A stretch of DNA of 53,861 nucleotides, taken from NCBI GenBank assembly GCA_903828665.1, contig CAIKMZ010000157.1, positions 1 through 53,861 of the forward strand. Direction: 5' to 3'. Both the position numbers and the translations under genes were made by a program. The DNA comes from an uncultured beta proteobacterium (GTDB lineage Bacteria; Pseudomonadota; Gammaproteobacteria; Burkholderiales; Burkholderiaceae_C). Below are positions 43,073 through 50,675 of this stretch, piece after piece. Under the pieces are notes generated by a model, which worked only from the letters and a program-made list of their open reading frames with translations, had not been told where the DNA came from and ran no database searches. The stretch's first letter is position 1, and each line of letters starts with the position of its first letter.

Positions 43073-44506
43073 TCAGAAGTTCACGTGCGGTGCGTCCTCG
43101 ATCTCCACGGCGCCACGATCAGCCGTCTCGGTTCCTTCGTCAATCACGATTGCGTTCGCGACGAATACCCCCTGAAATTCGCCGAGGATCTCCAGAAAAG
43201 CACGCGTGCGCGATCCAATCGGACTGCGAGCCTGACCGAGAAGCATGATGTGATGAGCATAGTCTTCCGGCATGCCGTCAATCGGCGAGAGCAGCAGGGA
43301 AGCATCACCGGCGCATGCACTGACCCAGAATACGTGATCCTGCTGCGTTTCAGGGAATAGTTCGGGCTCCAGCAGCCGGGCTACCAGTCGCTGCGGCCAG
43401 TGCTCGCTCCTGGCGGCCTCTCGCAGTCGCGCATCATCTACCAGCCCGGCCTCGCGCCCGAGGTAGAGACCCCGAGCTTTCTGGAATGGATCGGGTGAGT
43501 CGAGATCAGAACGAAGTTGCTCGTCAGAAGGTTTCTCATGGTTCCACCACTCGAAGGCGTCCACCAACCCTTCGGGCAGCGGCTCAGTGCGCTCCACCTT
43601 GAAAGTGCCCAGAGTGCGATGGGCAGAAAGCGCACGCTCGACAGCGGCACGCTGCTGCGTGCCGCCGGGCCGACCAGCGCTTGAAGCCCAGCGTTCGCAC
43701 AGATCGACCACATCGAGAAGGCACAGCGAACGGGTTACTTCGAACAGCCCGTCTTCGTCTCCCACCAACTTCAAGTTCTCAACATTGCTCGCAGTATCCG
43801 CGGCGCCGCTTGACAGGGCGCGGCGATAGTTCTCGAGAAGGCCGCGATCAGAGCTTGCACCGACAGTTCTGGCGATACTCTCTCGAAATGGCTCCGGCGC
43901 CATGTGAAATGCGTGAACCAGCAGCATGCCGTCCGAGTCATTGAGTTCGACGTACCGATCCAGCCTGCCGGTGACCAGAGCGTGAAGGGCTTCCAAGGCA
44001 GGGCTGCTGGCCTGACGGGACTGTTCATGAATGAGTCTCTCCAACTCCACCGACTGGCTGCGGATCCAAGCAGCGTAGATACCATCGTTCGACGCTTCAT
44101 CATTGACCGGCAGAGAACGGGCGAAAGCCGCCACTGCCAGCAGGATTTCGGGTGCAGCAGCCGAAGTCGCCGCCGCAAGAACCGCACGAACGAACCTCGC
44201 GTCCTGCGTGCGTCCAGATGGGCAGCCAAGAGCAGACACGATCTTGGCGAGTTCGGGGTCGGGCGCCTGCGCCCATTCAGCCCACAAGGCGGTGATCTTA
44301 TTGTTGTCGCGCAGCGGCAAAAGCTTGCGCAGGACGCTTCGAATTCGCCTGCGCTCAGGGTGTCCCTCTCGCAGCGCCCGCGCGAGCGCAACCACACCGG
44401 ACGTGTCAGGCATCTGGGCGAGCGTCTTGATGGCGGTTCGGCGCCTGAATACGCCTACAAGAAGGGTGGTGTCGTAGAGCCGGTCTTTGGCTTTGTCCGT
44501 CGTCAT
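43073..44506 (-). CDS. Hypothetical 477-residue helical-repeat-like protein
   Basis: I do not recognise a named family. The protein is soluble with no signal peptide. The first 150 residues resemble HEAT/ARM-type repeats (FRRRTAIKTLAQMPDTSGVVALARALREG, then EILLAVAAFARSLP) and most of the rest is also predicted helical by eye. The C-terminal part, after about residue 420, is hydrophobic and beta-like (FLEILGEFQGVFVANAIVI). It is the first gene of the module, 46 bases after a good promoter, and is followed by 138 non-coding bases before the FGE-like gene. Scaffold or sensor functions are possible. Confidence 0.85.
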   Translation of the reverse strand: MTTDKAKDRLYDTTLLVGVFRRRTAIKTLAQMPDTSGVVALARALREGHPERRRIRSVLRKLLPLRDNNKITALWAEWAQAPDPELAKIVSALGCPSGRTQDARFVRAVLAAATSAAAPEILLAVAAFARSLPVNDEASNDGIYAAWIRSQSVELERLIHEQSRQASSPALEALHALVTGRLDRYVELNDSDGMLLVHAFHMAPEPFRESIARTVGASSDRGLLENYRRALSSGAADTASNVENLKLVGDEDGLFEVTRSLCLLDVVDLCERWASSAGRPGGTQQRAAVERALSAHRTLGTFKVERTEPLPEGLVDAFEWWNHEKPSDEQLRSDLDSPDPFQKARGLYLGREAGLVDDARLREAARSEHWPQRLVARLLEPELFPETQQDHVFWVSACAGDASLLLSPIDGMPEDYAHHIMLLGQARSPIGSRTRAFLEILGEFQGVFVANAIVIDEGTETADRGAVEIEDAPHVNF

Positions 44507-44551
44507 GCGTGCATCCCTAGGCTAACCGACAAAACAGCTTCTTCTAGTGGC

Positions 44552-44579
44552 ATCATATAAGAATAGATGGCAATGTCTA
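44552..44579 (-). promoter_or_regulatory. Sigma-70 promoter of the Hsp70/FGE/AAA+ module
   Basis: On the minus strand TAGACA (44574-44579) and TATGAT (44552-44557) are 16 bases apart. They match the -35 and -10 consensus at five of six positions each. The -10 ends 45 bases before the start of the 477-residue gene, and AGGGA lies before the ATG. The surrounding sequence is locally AT-rich. Confidence 0.6.
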
Positions 44580-45161
44580 TCGCACTTCACCTGGCAAAGG
44601 TTTACTTGTGCTTAACCGGCTAAACGGCAGTGGGGAATTATCGCTGCTGCACTGACAAGATCCGGTGATGAAAGTGCGATCGCAAGGTCAAATCCAGATT
44701 ACCTTGGACTCGGCCAGTCCACCGTTCGCAATGGAAAAGAATTGGGCAATGTTCTTTGATAGTCCAAAGTGCATTCCCGGCATTCACGTATCCGACCGCT
44801 TTCGTTGAGCAAGTGCCGCACAGTCCGCAGAACTTTCATCTTGCTTGTGAACGTCGGCTTACCTATTTTCATCGGGCTGGCTGAATGACCGCTTGGCTCC
44901 GGTTCCGCTTCCGCTACCCGCTTTGGACATTGTTTACGGCCACGACCGGTGGCTGTCCGGCAGTCTGATTTGATGAAACTCCCAACGCCAAGTTTCGGGC
45001 GAGCCGTGCATTCATCAGCCTAGATGCTTCAGAGCTTGATTCCGGTTTTGCGGAGGGGTAACTGGTCAAGGACGCGATGTTCGCATGATGACGGGCAATT
45101 GAGCCATGGCGTGAATGAGGGCACGGACTGCTCAATTGGCGCAATTTGAAGGTGCCTGTCG

Positions 45162-45225
45162 TGCGACATCTGTCGCATCGATCGGTGCGACAGATGGTTC
45201 ACTGCGACAACAAAACGTCGCAGTG
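45162..45225 (+). promoter_or_regulatory. Upstream activator sites of the aco operon (TGCGACA/TGTCGCA dyads)
   Basis: Two inverted repeats and one single site share the half-site TGCGAC(A). TGCGACA-TC-TGTCGCA lies at 45162-45177, a single TGCGACA at 45186-45192, and CACTGCGAC-N8-GTCGCAGTG at 45200-45225. They lie 85-150 bases before the sigma-54 promoter, the usual position for enhancer-binding proteins. The adjacent activator AcoR is the likely ligand. Confidence 0.75.
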
Positions 45226-45309
45226 TCATAACTGATCAACTGGTGTGGTCTCGATCTTCTCCAGCGTCAATGCATAAGACAGCAGTGGAATAGCCGCGCC
45301 AGGGCAAGG

Positions 45310-45325
45310 TGGCACGTGATTTGCA
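45310..45325 (+). promoter_or_regulatory. Sigma-54 (-24/-12) promoter of acoXABC
   Basis: TGGCAC-N5-TTGCA is an exact match to the sigma-54 consensus, with GG and GC at the invariant -24 and -12 positions and correct spacing. The transcript would start about 25 bases before acoX. It requires RpoN (4391-5992) and an activator, for which AcoR is the candidate. Confidence 0.9.
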
Positions 45326-45361
45326 GTACTGAGCAGCAAGTCCCTCAAGGAATCAGCATCT

Positions 45362-46417
45362 ATGTCCGAAGCCAGATCAAGCCACACACCCTGCATCGGT
45401 GTCATCGCCAACCCAGTTTCGGCGCGGGACATCCGGCGCATTGTTGCCAACGCCGGCAACCTCCAGATCACCGATCGCGTCAGCATGCTGCTGCGCGTGC
45501 TCGGCGCTGCTGGCAGCATGGGCGTAAAGAAGGTCCTGATGATGCCGGATTCGGGCGGCGTCAGCGCCATGTTGCTGCGCAGTCTGCAACGCGAACTGCA
45601 GTTGCAGCACAACTTCCCGCAGCTTGAATTTCTCGACATGTCGCCCACAACCACCGTCAACGACACTTTTCTGGCCGCGCGCATGATGCGCGACGCCGGT
45701 GTCAAGGTGATCGTCGTTCTTGGCGGCGACGGCACGCACCGCGCCGTCGTGCGGGAGTGCCGCGAGATCCCGATTGCCGGCATGTCAACCGGCACCAACA
45801 ACGCGTTTCCTGACATGCGCGAGCCGACGATCACCGGCATGGCTGTCGGCCTCTACGCCAGCGGAAAACTTAGCACCGCACAGGCTATCGTGCGCAATAA
45901 GCTGATCGAGGTCTCTATCAACGAGGGCGAGCGGCACGACATCGCCCTGGTCGATGCCGTGATCTCGAACGACCGCTTCATCGGCGCGCGTGCGCTGTGG
46001 AAGATGGAGAACCTGGCTGCTGTATACCTGACTTTTGCTGAGGCACAGGCGATTGGCCTGTCGGCCATCGGTGGCTTGCTGCAGCCGGTTGGCCGGCGCG
46101 ACTCAGGGGGTCTGGCCATCACGCTCAGCGACGACCCGGCGCTGCGCCGCGTGCAACTGATGGCGCCGATCGCACCCGGCATGGTGCGCCCGGTCGGTAT
46201 CGCGCACTGGGAGCGAATGGCTGCCAATCAGCCCTTCATGGTGGCGCTGAGCGCCGGCGTGGTGGCGCTTGATGGTGAGCGCGAAATGACCTTCGATTCT
46301 GGCGACCGCGTGCAAATCACGCTTCGCGAGAACGCCTTTCCCACGGTGGACGTGGCCGCTTGCATGCAGATTGCCGCATGCGAAGGCCTGCTTCGCCTTT
46401 CTTCCCAGCCAACCTAA
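45362..46417 (+). CDS. acoX: Acetoin catabolism protein AcoX (NAD kinase-like fold)
   Basis: A 351-residue member of the ATP-NAD/AcoX kinase superfamily, marked by the diphosphate-binding motif VVLGGDGTHRAV at about 119-130 and GMSTGTNNAFPDMREPT at about 140. AcoX is the conserved first gene of acetoin operons in Cupriavidus and relatives; it is not needed for the dehydrogenase reaction in vitro and its precise role is not known. RBS AAGGAA is 10 bases upstream. It is separated from acoA by 15 bases. Confidence 0.93.
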   Translation: MSEARSSHTPCIGVIANPVSARDIRRIVANAGNLQITDRVSMLLRVLGAAGSMGVKKVLMMPDSGGVSAMLLRSLQRELQLQHNFPQLEFLDMSPTTTVNDTFLAARMMRDAGVKVIVVLGGDGTHRAVVRECREIPIAGMSTGTNNAFPDMREPTITGMAVGLYASGKLSTAQAIVRNKLIEVSINEGERHDIALVDAVISNDRFIGARALWKMENLAAVYLTFAEAQAIGLSAIGGLLQPVGRRDSGGLAITLSDDPALRRVQLMAPIAPGMVRPVGIAHWERMAANQPFMVALSAGVVALDGEREMTFDSGDRVQITLRENAFPTVDVAACMQIAACEGLLRLSSQPT

Positions 46418-46432
46418 ACAGGAGACAACAAG

Positions 46433-47419
46433 ATGGCAGCTTCAAACCCGTTCCCCTTGAGCAAGGAGGCCCTGCTTGCGTGCTACCGCACAATGCGAAC
46501 CATCCGTGAATTCGAGGACCGACTTCACGTCGACTTCAGCCGCGGCGACATCCCCGGCTTCGTTCACCTCTACGCGGGTGAGGAAGCCAGCGCGGTGGGC
46601 ATTCTGACCCATCTGGGCGATGGCGACCGCATCGCCTCCACGCACCGCGGCCATGGACATTGCATCGCCAAAGGCGTCGATGTGGTCGAGATGATGAAAG
46701 AGATTTACGGCAAAAAAGGCGGCTGCGGCAATGGCAAGGGTGGCTCCATGCACATCGCCGATCTGTCCAAGGGCATGATGGGCGCCAACGGCATCCTGGG
46801 TGCGGGCGCACCTCTGATCTGTGGCGCCGCGCTGGCGGCCAAGTTCCGCAAGAAGAACGAGGTCGGCATCTGCTTCGTCGGTGACGGCGCCTCAAACCAG
46901 GGGACCTTTCTGGAGAGCCTGAACCTGGCTGCAGTCTGGAATCTGCCGGTCATTTTCGTGGTCGAGAACAACGGTTACGCCGAGTCCACCTCACGCGACT
47001 ACGCCACCGCCGTCAACAGCTATGTCGACCGCGCCTCCGGCTTTGGCATACCCGGCATCACGGTCGATGGAACCGATTTCCTGGCGGTTTATGAGGCGGC
47101 CGGCGAAGTCATCAAGCGCGCACGCGAAGGCGGCGGCCCCTCGCTGCTCGAATGCAAGATGGTGCGCTTTCACGGCCACTTCGAAGGCGACGCCCAGACC
47201 TATCGCGCGCCGGGCGAAATTGAAGACGTGCGCGTCAACCACGACTGCCTGAAGAAATTCAGCGCGCACGTGGTCTCAGCCGGCGTCATCAGCAGCGATG
47301 AATTGGCGGCAATCGACAAGACTGTACTCGCGCTGATCGAGGACTCGGTGCAGCAAGCCAAGGCGGCACCGCTGCCGACCCTGGCCGACTTGACGACCGA
47401 CGTCTACGTCAACTACTGA
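46433..47419 (+). CDS. acoA: Acetoin:DCPIP oxidoreductase / acetoin dehydrogenase E1 alpha subunit
   Basis: TPP-dependent E1 alpha subunit that cleaves acetoin to acetaldehyde and an acetyl group passed to lipoamide. The 328-residue protein has the E1 alpha features YRTMRTIREFEDR, GHGHCIAKGVDV and KGGSMHIAD, and the TPP-Mg motif GDGASNQGTFLESLNLAAVWNLPVIFVVEN-type sequence (GDG at about 151, closing NN). It pairs with AcoB as an alpha2beta2 enzyme. RBS AGGAGA is in place. Confidence 0.95.
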   Translation: MAASNPFPLSKEALLACYRTMRTIREFEDRLHVDFSRGDIPGFVHLYAGEEASAVGILTHLGDGDRIASTHRGHGHCIAKGVDVVEMMKEIYGKKGGCGNGKGGSMHIADLSKGMMGANGILGAGAPLICGAALAAKFRKKNEVGICFVGDGASNQGTFLESLNLAAVWNLPVIFVVENNGYAESTSRDYATAVNSYVDRASGFGIPGITVDGTDFLAVYEAAGEVIKRAREGGGPSLLECKMVRFHGHFEGDAQTYRAPGEIEDVRVNHDCLKKFSAHVVSAGVISSDELAAIDKTVLALIEDSVQQAKAAPLPTLADLTTDVYVNY

Positions 47420-47451
47420 ACCAAACAAAGCAACAAAACCAGGAGAACATG

Positions 47452-48468
47452 ATGGCAAGAAAAATTAGTATGAAGCAGGCGGTCAACGAGGCAATCGACC
47501 AGGAAATGTCACGTGACCCGACGGTGATCATGCTTGGCGAAGACATCGTCGGTGGCACCGGTTGCGACGGCGAGGAAGATGCGTGGGGTGGCGTACTTGG
47601 CGTTACCAAAGGCTTGTACGCCAAGCACCCGAATCAGTTGATTGACACGCCGCTGTCCGAGAGCGCCTACGTCGGCGCGGCAGTCGGTGCTGCGGCTTGC
47701 GGCATGCGCCCGATTGCCGAGTTGATGTTTATCGACTTCATGGGTGTTTGCTTCGACCAGATATTCAACCAGGCGGCCAAGTTCCGCTATATGTTTGGTG
47801 GCAAGGCCGAGACGCCGGTTGTGATTCGCGCCATGGTCGGTGCTGGCTTTCGCGCCGCGGCCCAGCATAGCCAGATGCTGACGCCGCTGTTCACGCACAT
47901 CCCAGGCCTCAAGGTTGTGTGCCCGAGCACGCCCTACGACACCAAAGGCCTGCTGATCCAATCGATCCGCGACAACAACCCGGTGATCTTCTGCGAGCAC
48001 AAAAACCTGTACGCTTTCGAGGGCGAAGTCCCCGAAGCCTCGTACACGATCCCGCTGGGCGAAGCCAACGTGGTGCGTGAAGGCAAGCACTGCTCGATCG
48101 TCACCTACGGCCTGATGGTGCACCGCGCCCTCGACGCCGCCGCCACGCTGGCCAAGGAAGGCGTGGAAGTCGAGATTGTCGATCTACGCACGCTCTCGCC
48201 GCTCGACATCGACACCGTGCTGGAAAGCGTCACCAAGACCGGACGCCTGGTCTGTGTCGACGAGGCCAGCCCGCGCTGCAACATCGGAACCGACATTGCG
48301 GCCCAGGTTGCGATGCACGCCTTTGGCGCGCTCAAAGCGCAGATCGAGCAGGTCGCACCACCGCACGTGCCGGTGCCGTTCTCACCGACGCTGGAGGATC
48401 TCTACATTCCGTCGGCCGCGCAGGTGGCTGATGCCGTGCGCCGCACCCTCAAGGGAGGAAAGCACTGA
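47452..48468 (+). CDS. acoB: Acetoin dehydrogenase E1 beta subunit
   Basis: The 338-residue partner of AcoA, with the transketolase-like beta fold: MLGEDIVGGTGCDGEEDAWG near the start, DTPLSESAYVGAAVGAAACG at about 64, EHKNLYAFEGEVPE, and the C-terminal transketolase domain with VDLRTLSPLDIDTVLESV. I chose the ATG at 47452, which has AGGAG 6 bases upstream; the adjacent ATG at 47449 leaves only 3 bases. It overlaps acoC by one base (TGATG). Confidence 0.95.
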   Translation: MARKISMKQAVNEAIDQEMSRDPTVIMLGEDIVGGTGCDGEEDAWGGVLGVTKGLYAKHPNQLIDTPLSESAYVGAAVGAAACGMRPIAELMFIDFMGVCFDQIFNQAAKFRYMFGGKAETPVVIRAMVGAGFRAAAQHSQMLTPLFTHIPGLKVVCPSTPYDTKGLLIQSIRDNNPVIFCEHKNLYAFEGEVPEASYTIPLGEANVVREGKHCSIVTYGLMVHRALDAAATLAKEGVEVEIVDLRTLSPLDIDTVLESVTKTGRLVCVDEASPRCNIGTDIAAQVAMHAFGALKAQIEQVAPPHVPVPFSPTLEDLYIPSAAQVADAVRRTLKGGKH

Positions 48469-49583
48469 TGGTCAGCATCACCCCCATCATCATGCCCAAG
48501 TGGGGCCTGTCTATGACCGAAGGCACGGTTGGCGCGTGGCTGGTCGAGGTCGGCACCGAGATCACGGTGGGCATGCCCATCCTCGATGTCGAGACCGACA
48601 AGATCGCCAACGCAGTCGAGGCCCCGGATCCCGGCCTGCTGCGGCGCAAGGTGGCCAATGAGGGTGAACTGCTACCGGTCAAGGCGCTGCTTGGCGTGCT
48701 CGCCGACAGCAGCGTCAGCGAGGCCGAGATCGACGCCTACGTTGCCGCCTATGTCATGCCAGTGAGCGGCGCCGATGACGACGAGCAAGCCGGACCGGCC
48801 TACCTCTACGCCGACGTTGACGGCCTGCGCATCCGCTACGCCCGGCGTGGCGCGGCGCAGGGCACGCCGGTGCTGTTTGTGCATGGCTTTGGCGGCGACC
48901 TCGACAACTGGCTGTTCAACATCGACGCCATCGGCGAGAAGCATCCGGTGATCGCACTCGACCTACCCGGCCACGGGCAGTCGGCCGCGCGCGTGCCCGG
49001 TGTCAGCGTCGAGGCGCTGGCCGACTTCGTCGCGCGCTTCATGGACGTCATCGAAGTGCCGCAGGCGCATCTGGTCGGGCACTCGGTGGGTGGTGCGATT
49101 GCAGCGCAGTTGGCGCTGTCGCAGCCGCAGCGCGTGGCAACGCTGAGCCTGATCGCCAGCGCCGGCTTCGGGCCTGAGATCAACACCAGCTACACCGAGG
49201 GCTTCGCGGCAGCTGCGTCGCGGCGCGATCTCAAACCGGTGCTCGAACTGCTGTTCAAAGACCCGGAACTGGTCAGCCGCAAGATGGTCGATGACGTGCT
49301 TAAGTACAAGCGCCTGGACGGCGTTAGCGAGCTGCTGCTCGCGCTCAACGCAGGTCTGTTCGCCAATGGACGGCAGCTCGCGCAGCCCGGTCTGGCCCTT
49401 GCGGCGACTGGCAAGCCGGTGCTCATGGTCTGGGGCAAGGACGACCAGATCGTGCTGGCGGCACATGCGGCAAAAGCGCCAGCGGGGGCCACAGTAGAGG
49501 TCTTCGAAGGCGTCGGCCACATGGCGCAGATGGAGCGCGCCAACGATGTGAACCGCCTGATCCTGCAGCACATAGGTGTCTGA
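48468..49583 (+). CDS. acoC: Acetoin dehydrogenase E2: lipoyl domain fused to an alpha/beta hydrolase
   Basis: Receives the acetyl group from E1 on a lipoyl arm and transfers it to CoA. The 371-residue protein has an N-terminal lipoyl domain at about 4-78, with the modified lysine K45 in DVETDKIANAVE, and from about 105 an alpha/beta hydrolase fold (PVLFVHGFGGDLDNW, nucleophile S206 in LVGHSVGGAIAA, D in MVWGKDDQIV and H in GVGHMAQMER). This replaces the usual E2 catalytic domain and matches the AcoC type of Cupriavidus, also about 370 residues. The lipoate-ligase gene downstream probably modifies K45. No E3 gene (acoL) is in the cluster. Confidence 0.94.
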   Translation: MVSITPIIMPKWGLSMTEGTVGAWLVEVGTEITVGMPILDVETDKIANAVEAPDPGLLRRKVANEGELLPVKALLGVLADSSVSEAEIDAYVAAYVMPVSGADDDEQAGPAYLYADVDGLRIRYARRGAAQGTPVLFVHGFGGDLDNWLFNIDAIGEKHPVIALDLPGHGQSAARVPGVSVEALADFVARFMDVIEVPQAHLVGHSVGGAIAAQLALSQPQRVATLSLIASAGFGPEINTSYTEGFAAAASRRDLKPVLELLFKDPELVSRKMVDDVLKYKRLDGVSELLLALNAGLFANGRQLAQPGLALAATGKPVLMVWGKDDQIVLAAHAAKAPAGATVEVFEGVGHMAQMERANDVNRLILQHIGV

Positions 49584-49677
49584 CACTCGCTTCTGCCACG
49601 AAACGCAAGGCCGTTGCATCCAGCCGGTCTGGACGCAACTGCTTTGTCCCACGCATGCACTGGACGGAGGAATTGAA

Positions 49678-50367
49678 ATGCAATGGCTGGAACAGGCGCT
49701 GCAAGGGCAATCAATTGCCGCCCTGTGGCACGGCGCGCCGGCGCTTGTGGCGCCGCTGTCCTACCGCCGCTACGCCAATCTGGACGAGGTCAGCGCCGCG
49801 TCGCTGCGAAAGGGCTGGCCGATCCGGCTGCGCCGCTCCGGTGGCGGCGTAGTGCCGCAAGGGCCGGGCATCCTCAACCTGAGCTTGGCCTACCCCTGCG
49901 AGGGCGCACCTGGTGCGCTGGCCGAGCCAGTCTATGCCCACCTGTGCGGCCTGCTTGGCAGTGCGCTGGCACGCCTGAGCATCGCCTGCCAGCCCACTGC
50001 TGTGGCAGGCTCATTTTGTGACGGCCGCTTCAACCTAGCGGTGCGCGCGCAGGGCACACTGCGCAAGATTGCCGGCACGGCGCAGTACTGGCGCCGCGCC
50101 GATGGACGTCAGGCGGTATTGGCCCATGCACTGCTGCTGATCGACGCCGACCCGGCGCTGCTTTGTGCGCAAGCGAACCGCTTCGAGACCGCACTTGGCA
50201 GCCCCCGCCAATATGATGCCCACGCCTTGACCAACGTCGCCCAATGCTGGTCAACCGCCCACCCCGGCCTGCTGCTGCCGGGGGATCTTTCCGATGTAGT
50301 GACACAACAGATCGTGGCGGCGCTGCGTCATTCAACCCTAACAGGAGAAGACCATGGTACTGCTTGA
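49678..50367 (+). CDS. Lipoate-protein ligase A-like protein of the aco operon
   Basis: A 229-residue member of the LplA/LipB/BPL fold. It shows the substrate-binding RRSGGGVVPQGPGILNLSL at about 57-75 and a KIAGTAQYWRR segment with the conserved lysine at about 128, both typical of lipoate ligases, which adenylate lipoate and attach it to E2 lysines. It lacks a long accessory C-terminal domain. I chose the ATG at 49678 because GGAGGAA stands just upstream; the longer frame to 49576 has no support. Its place after acoC points to lipoylation of AcoC. It overlaps the next gene by 14 bases. Confidence 0.85.
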   Translation: MQWLEQALQGQSIAALWHGAPALVAPLSYRRYANLDEVSAASLRKGWPIRLRRSGGGVVPQGPGILNLSLAYPCEGAPGALAEPVYAHLCGLLGSALARLSIACQPTAVAGSFCDGRFNLAVRAQGTLRKIAGTAQYWRRADGRQAVLAHALLLIDADPALLCAQANRFETALGSPRQYDAHALTNVAQCWSTAHPGLLLPGDLSDVVTQQIVAALRHSTLTGEDHGTA

Positions 50368-50662
50368 ATTTTCAATGGCGCCATCTGGCAAGGGCATCAG
50401 CCTGAGTCCGTTCGTCGCTCGCTCGCTCGACATCATCGACAAGAGCGGCTTGCCCTACCAGCTCACGCCCATGGGCACGATTCTGGAAGGCGAATGGGAT
50501 GCGGTGATGGCCGTCGTCACGGCCTGCTACCAGGCCATGGCCGTGGACTGCGAGCGCATTGGCGTCAACATCAAGATCGACGCCCGCTCCGGCGCCGGCG
50601 GGCGGCTCAAGAGCAAGGTTGAGTCGGTGCAGAAAAAGGTTGGCCGAAAACTCTCTACCTGA
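50354..50662 (+). CDS. MTH1187/YkoF-like thiamine-binding protein
   Basis: A 102-residue protein of the MTH1187/DUF77 family of thiamine-binding proteins: MVLLEFSMAPSGKGISLSPFVA at the start, the GLPYQLTPMGTILEGEWD segment at about 32-49, and MAVDCERIGVNIKIDAR in the C-terminal strand-helix, which form a small ferredoxin-like dimer. Its position after the E1/E2 genes suggests that it handles the thiamine cofactor of AcoA-AcoB, a functional inference from context. The gene overlaps the ligase gene, and the acoR stop is 13 bases past its own stop. Confidence 0.9.
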   Translation: MVLLEFSMAPSGKGISLSPFVARSLDIIDKSGLPYQLTPMGTILEGEWDAVMAVVTACYQAMAVDCERIGVNIKIDARSGAGGRLKSKVESVQKKVGRKLST

Positions 50663-50675
50663 GTGGGGCGAGCGG

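Larger units (their letters stand above)
44507..45361. other. 855-base intergenic region between the Hsp70/FGE/AAA+ module and the aco operon
   Basis: Besides the promoter at its left end and the aco control sites at its right end, the middle (about 44600-45150) shows no convincing gene. A 57-codon reverse frame (44699-44872) lacks a ribosome binding site. The region may hold decayed sequence marking the join of two accessory blocks, but no repeat boundary was seen. Confidence 0.6.

Noticed and set aside
44699-44872. Reverse-strand frame of 57 codons in the intergenic region before acoX
   Set aside because: It has an ATG but no ribosome binding site, no recognisable family and mixed codon use; kept only as a possibility.
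44914-45144. Reverse-strand frame of 76 codons before acoX
   Set aside because: No ribosome binding site or protein-like features, and it ends next to the AcoR site region.
48468-49583. A simple alpha/beta hydrolase in place of AcoC
   Set aside because: The N-terminal lipoyl domain with ETDK45 and the position after acoB show it is the E2 component.
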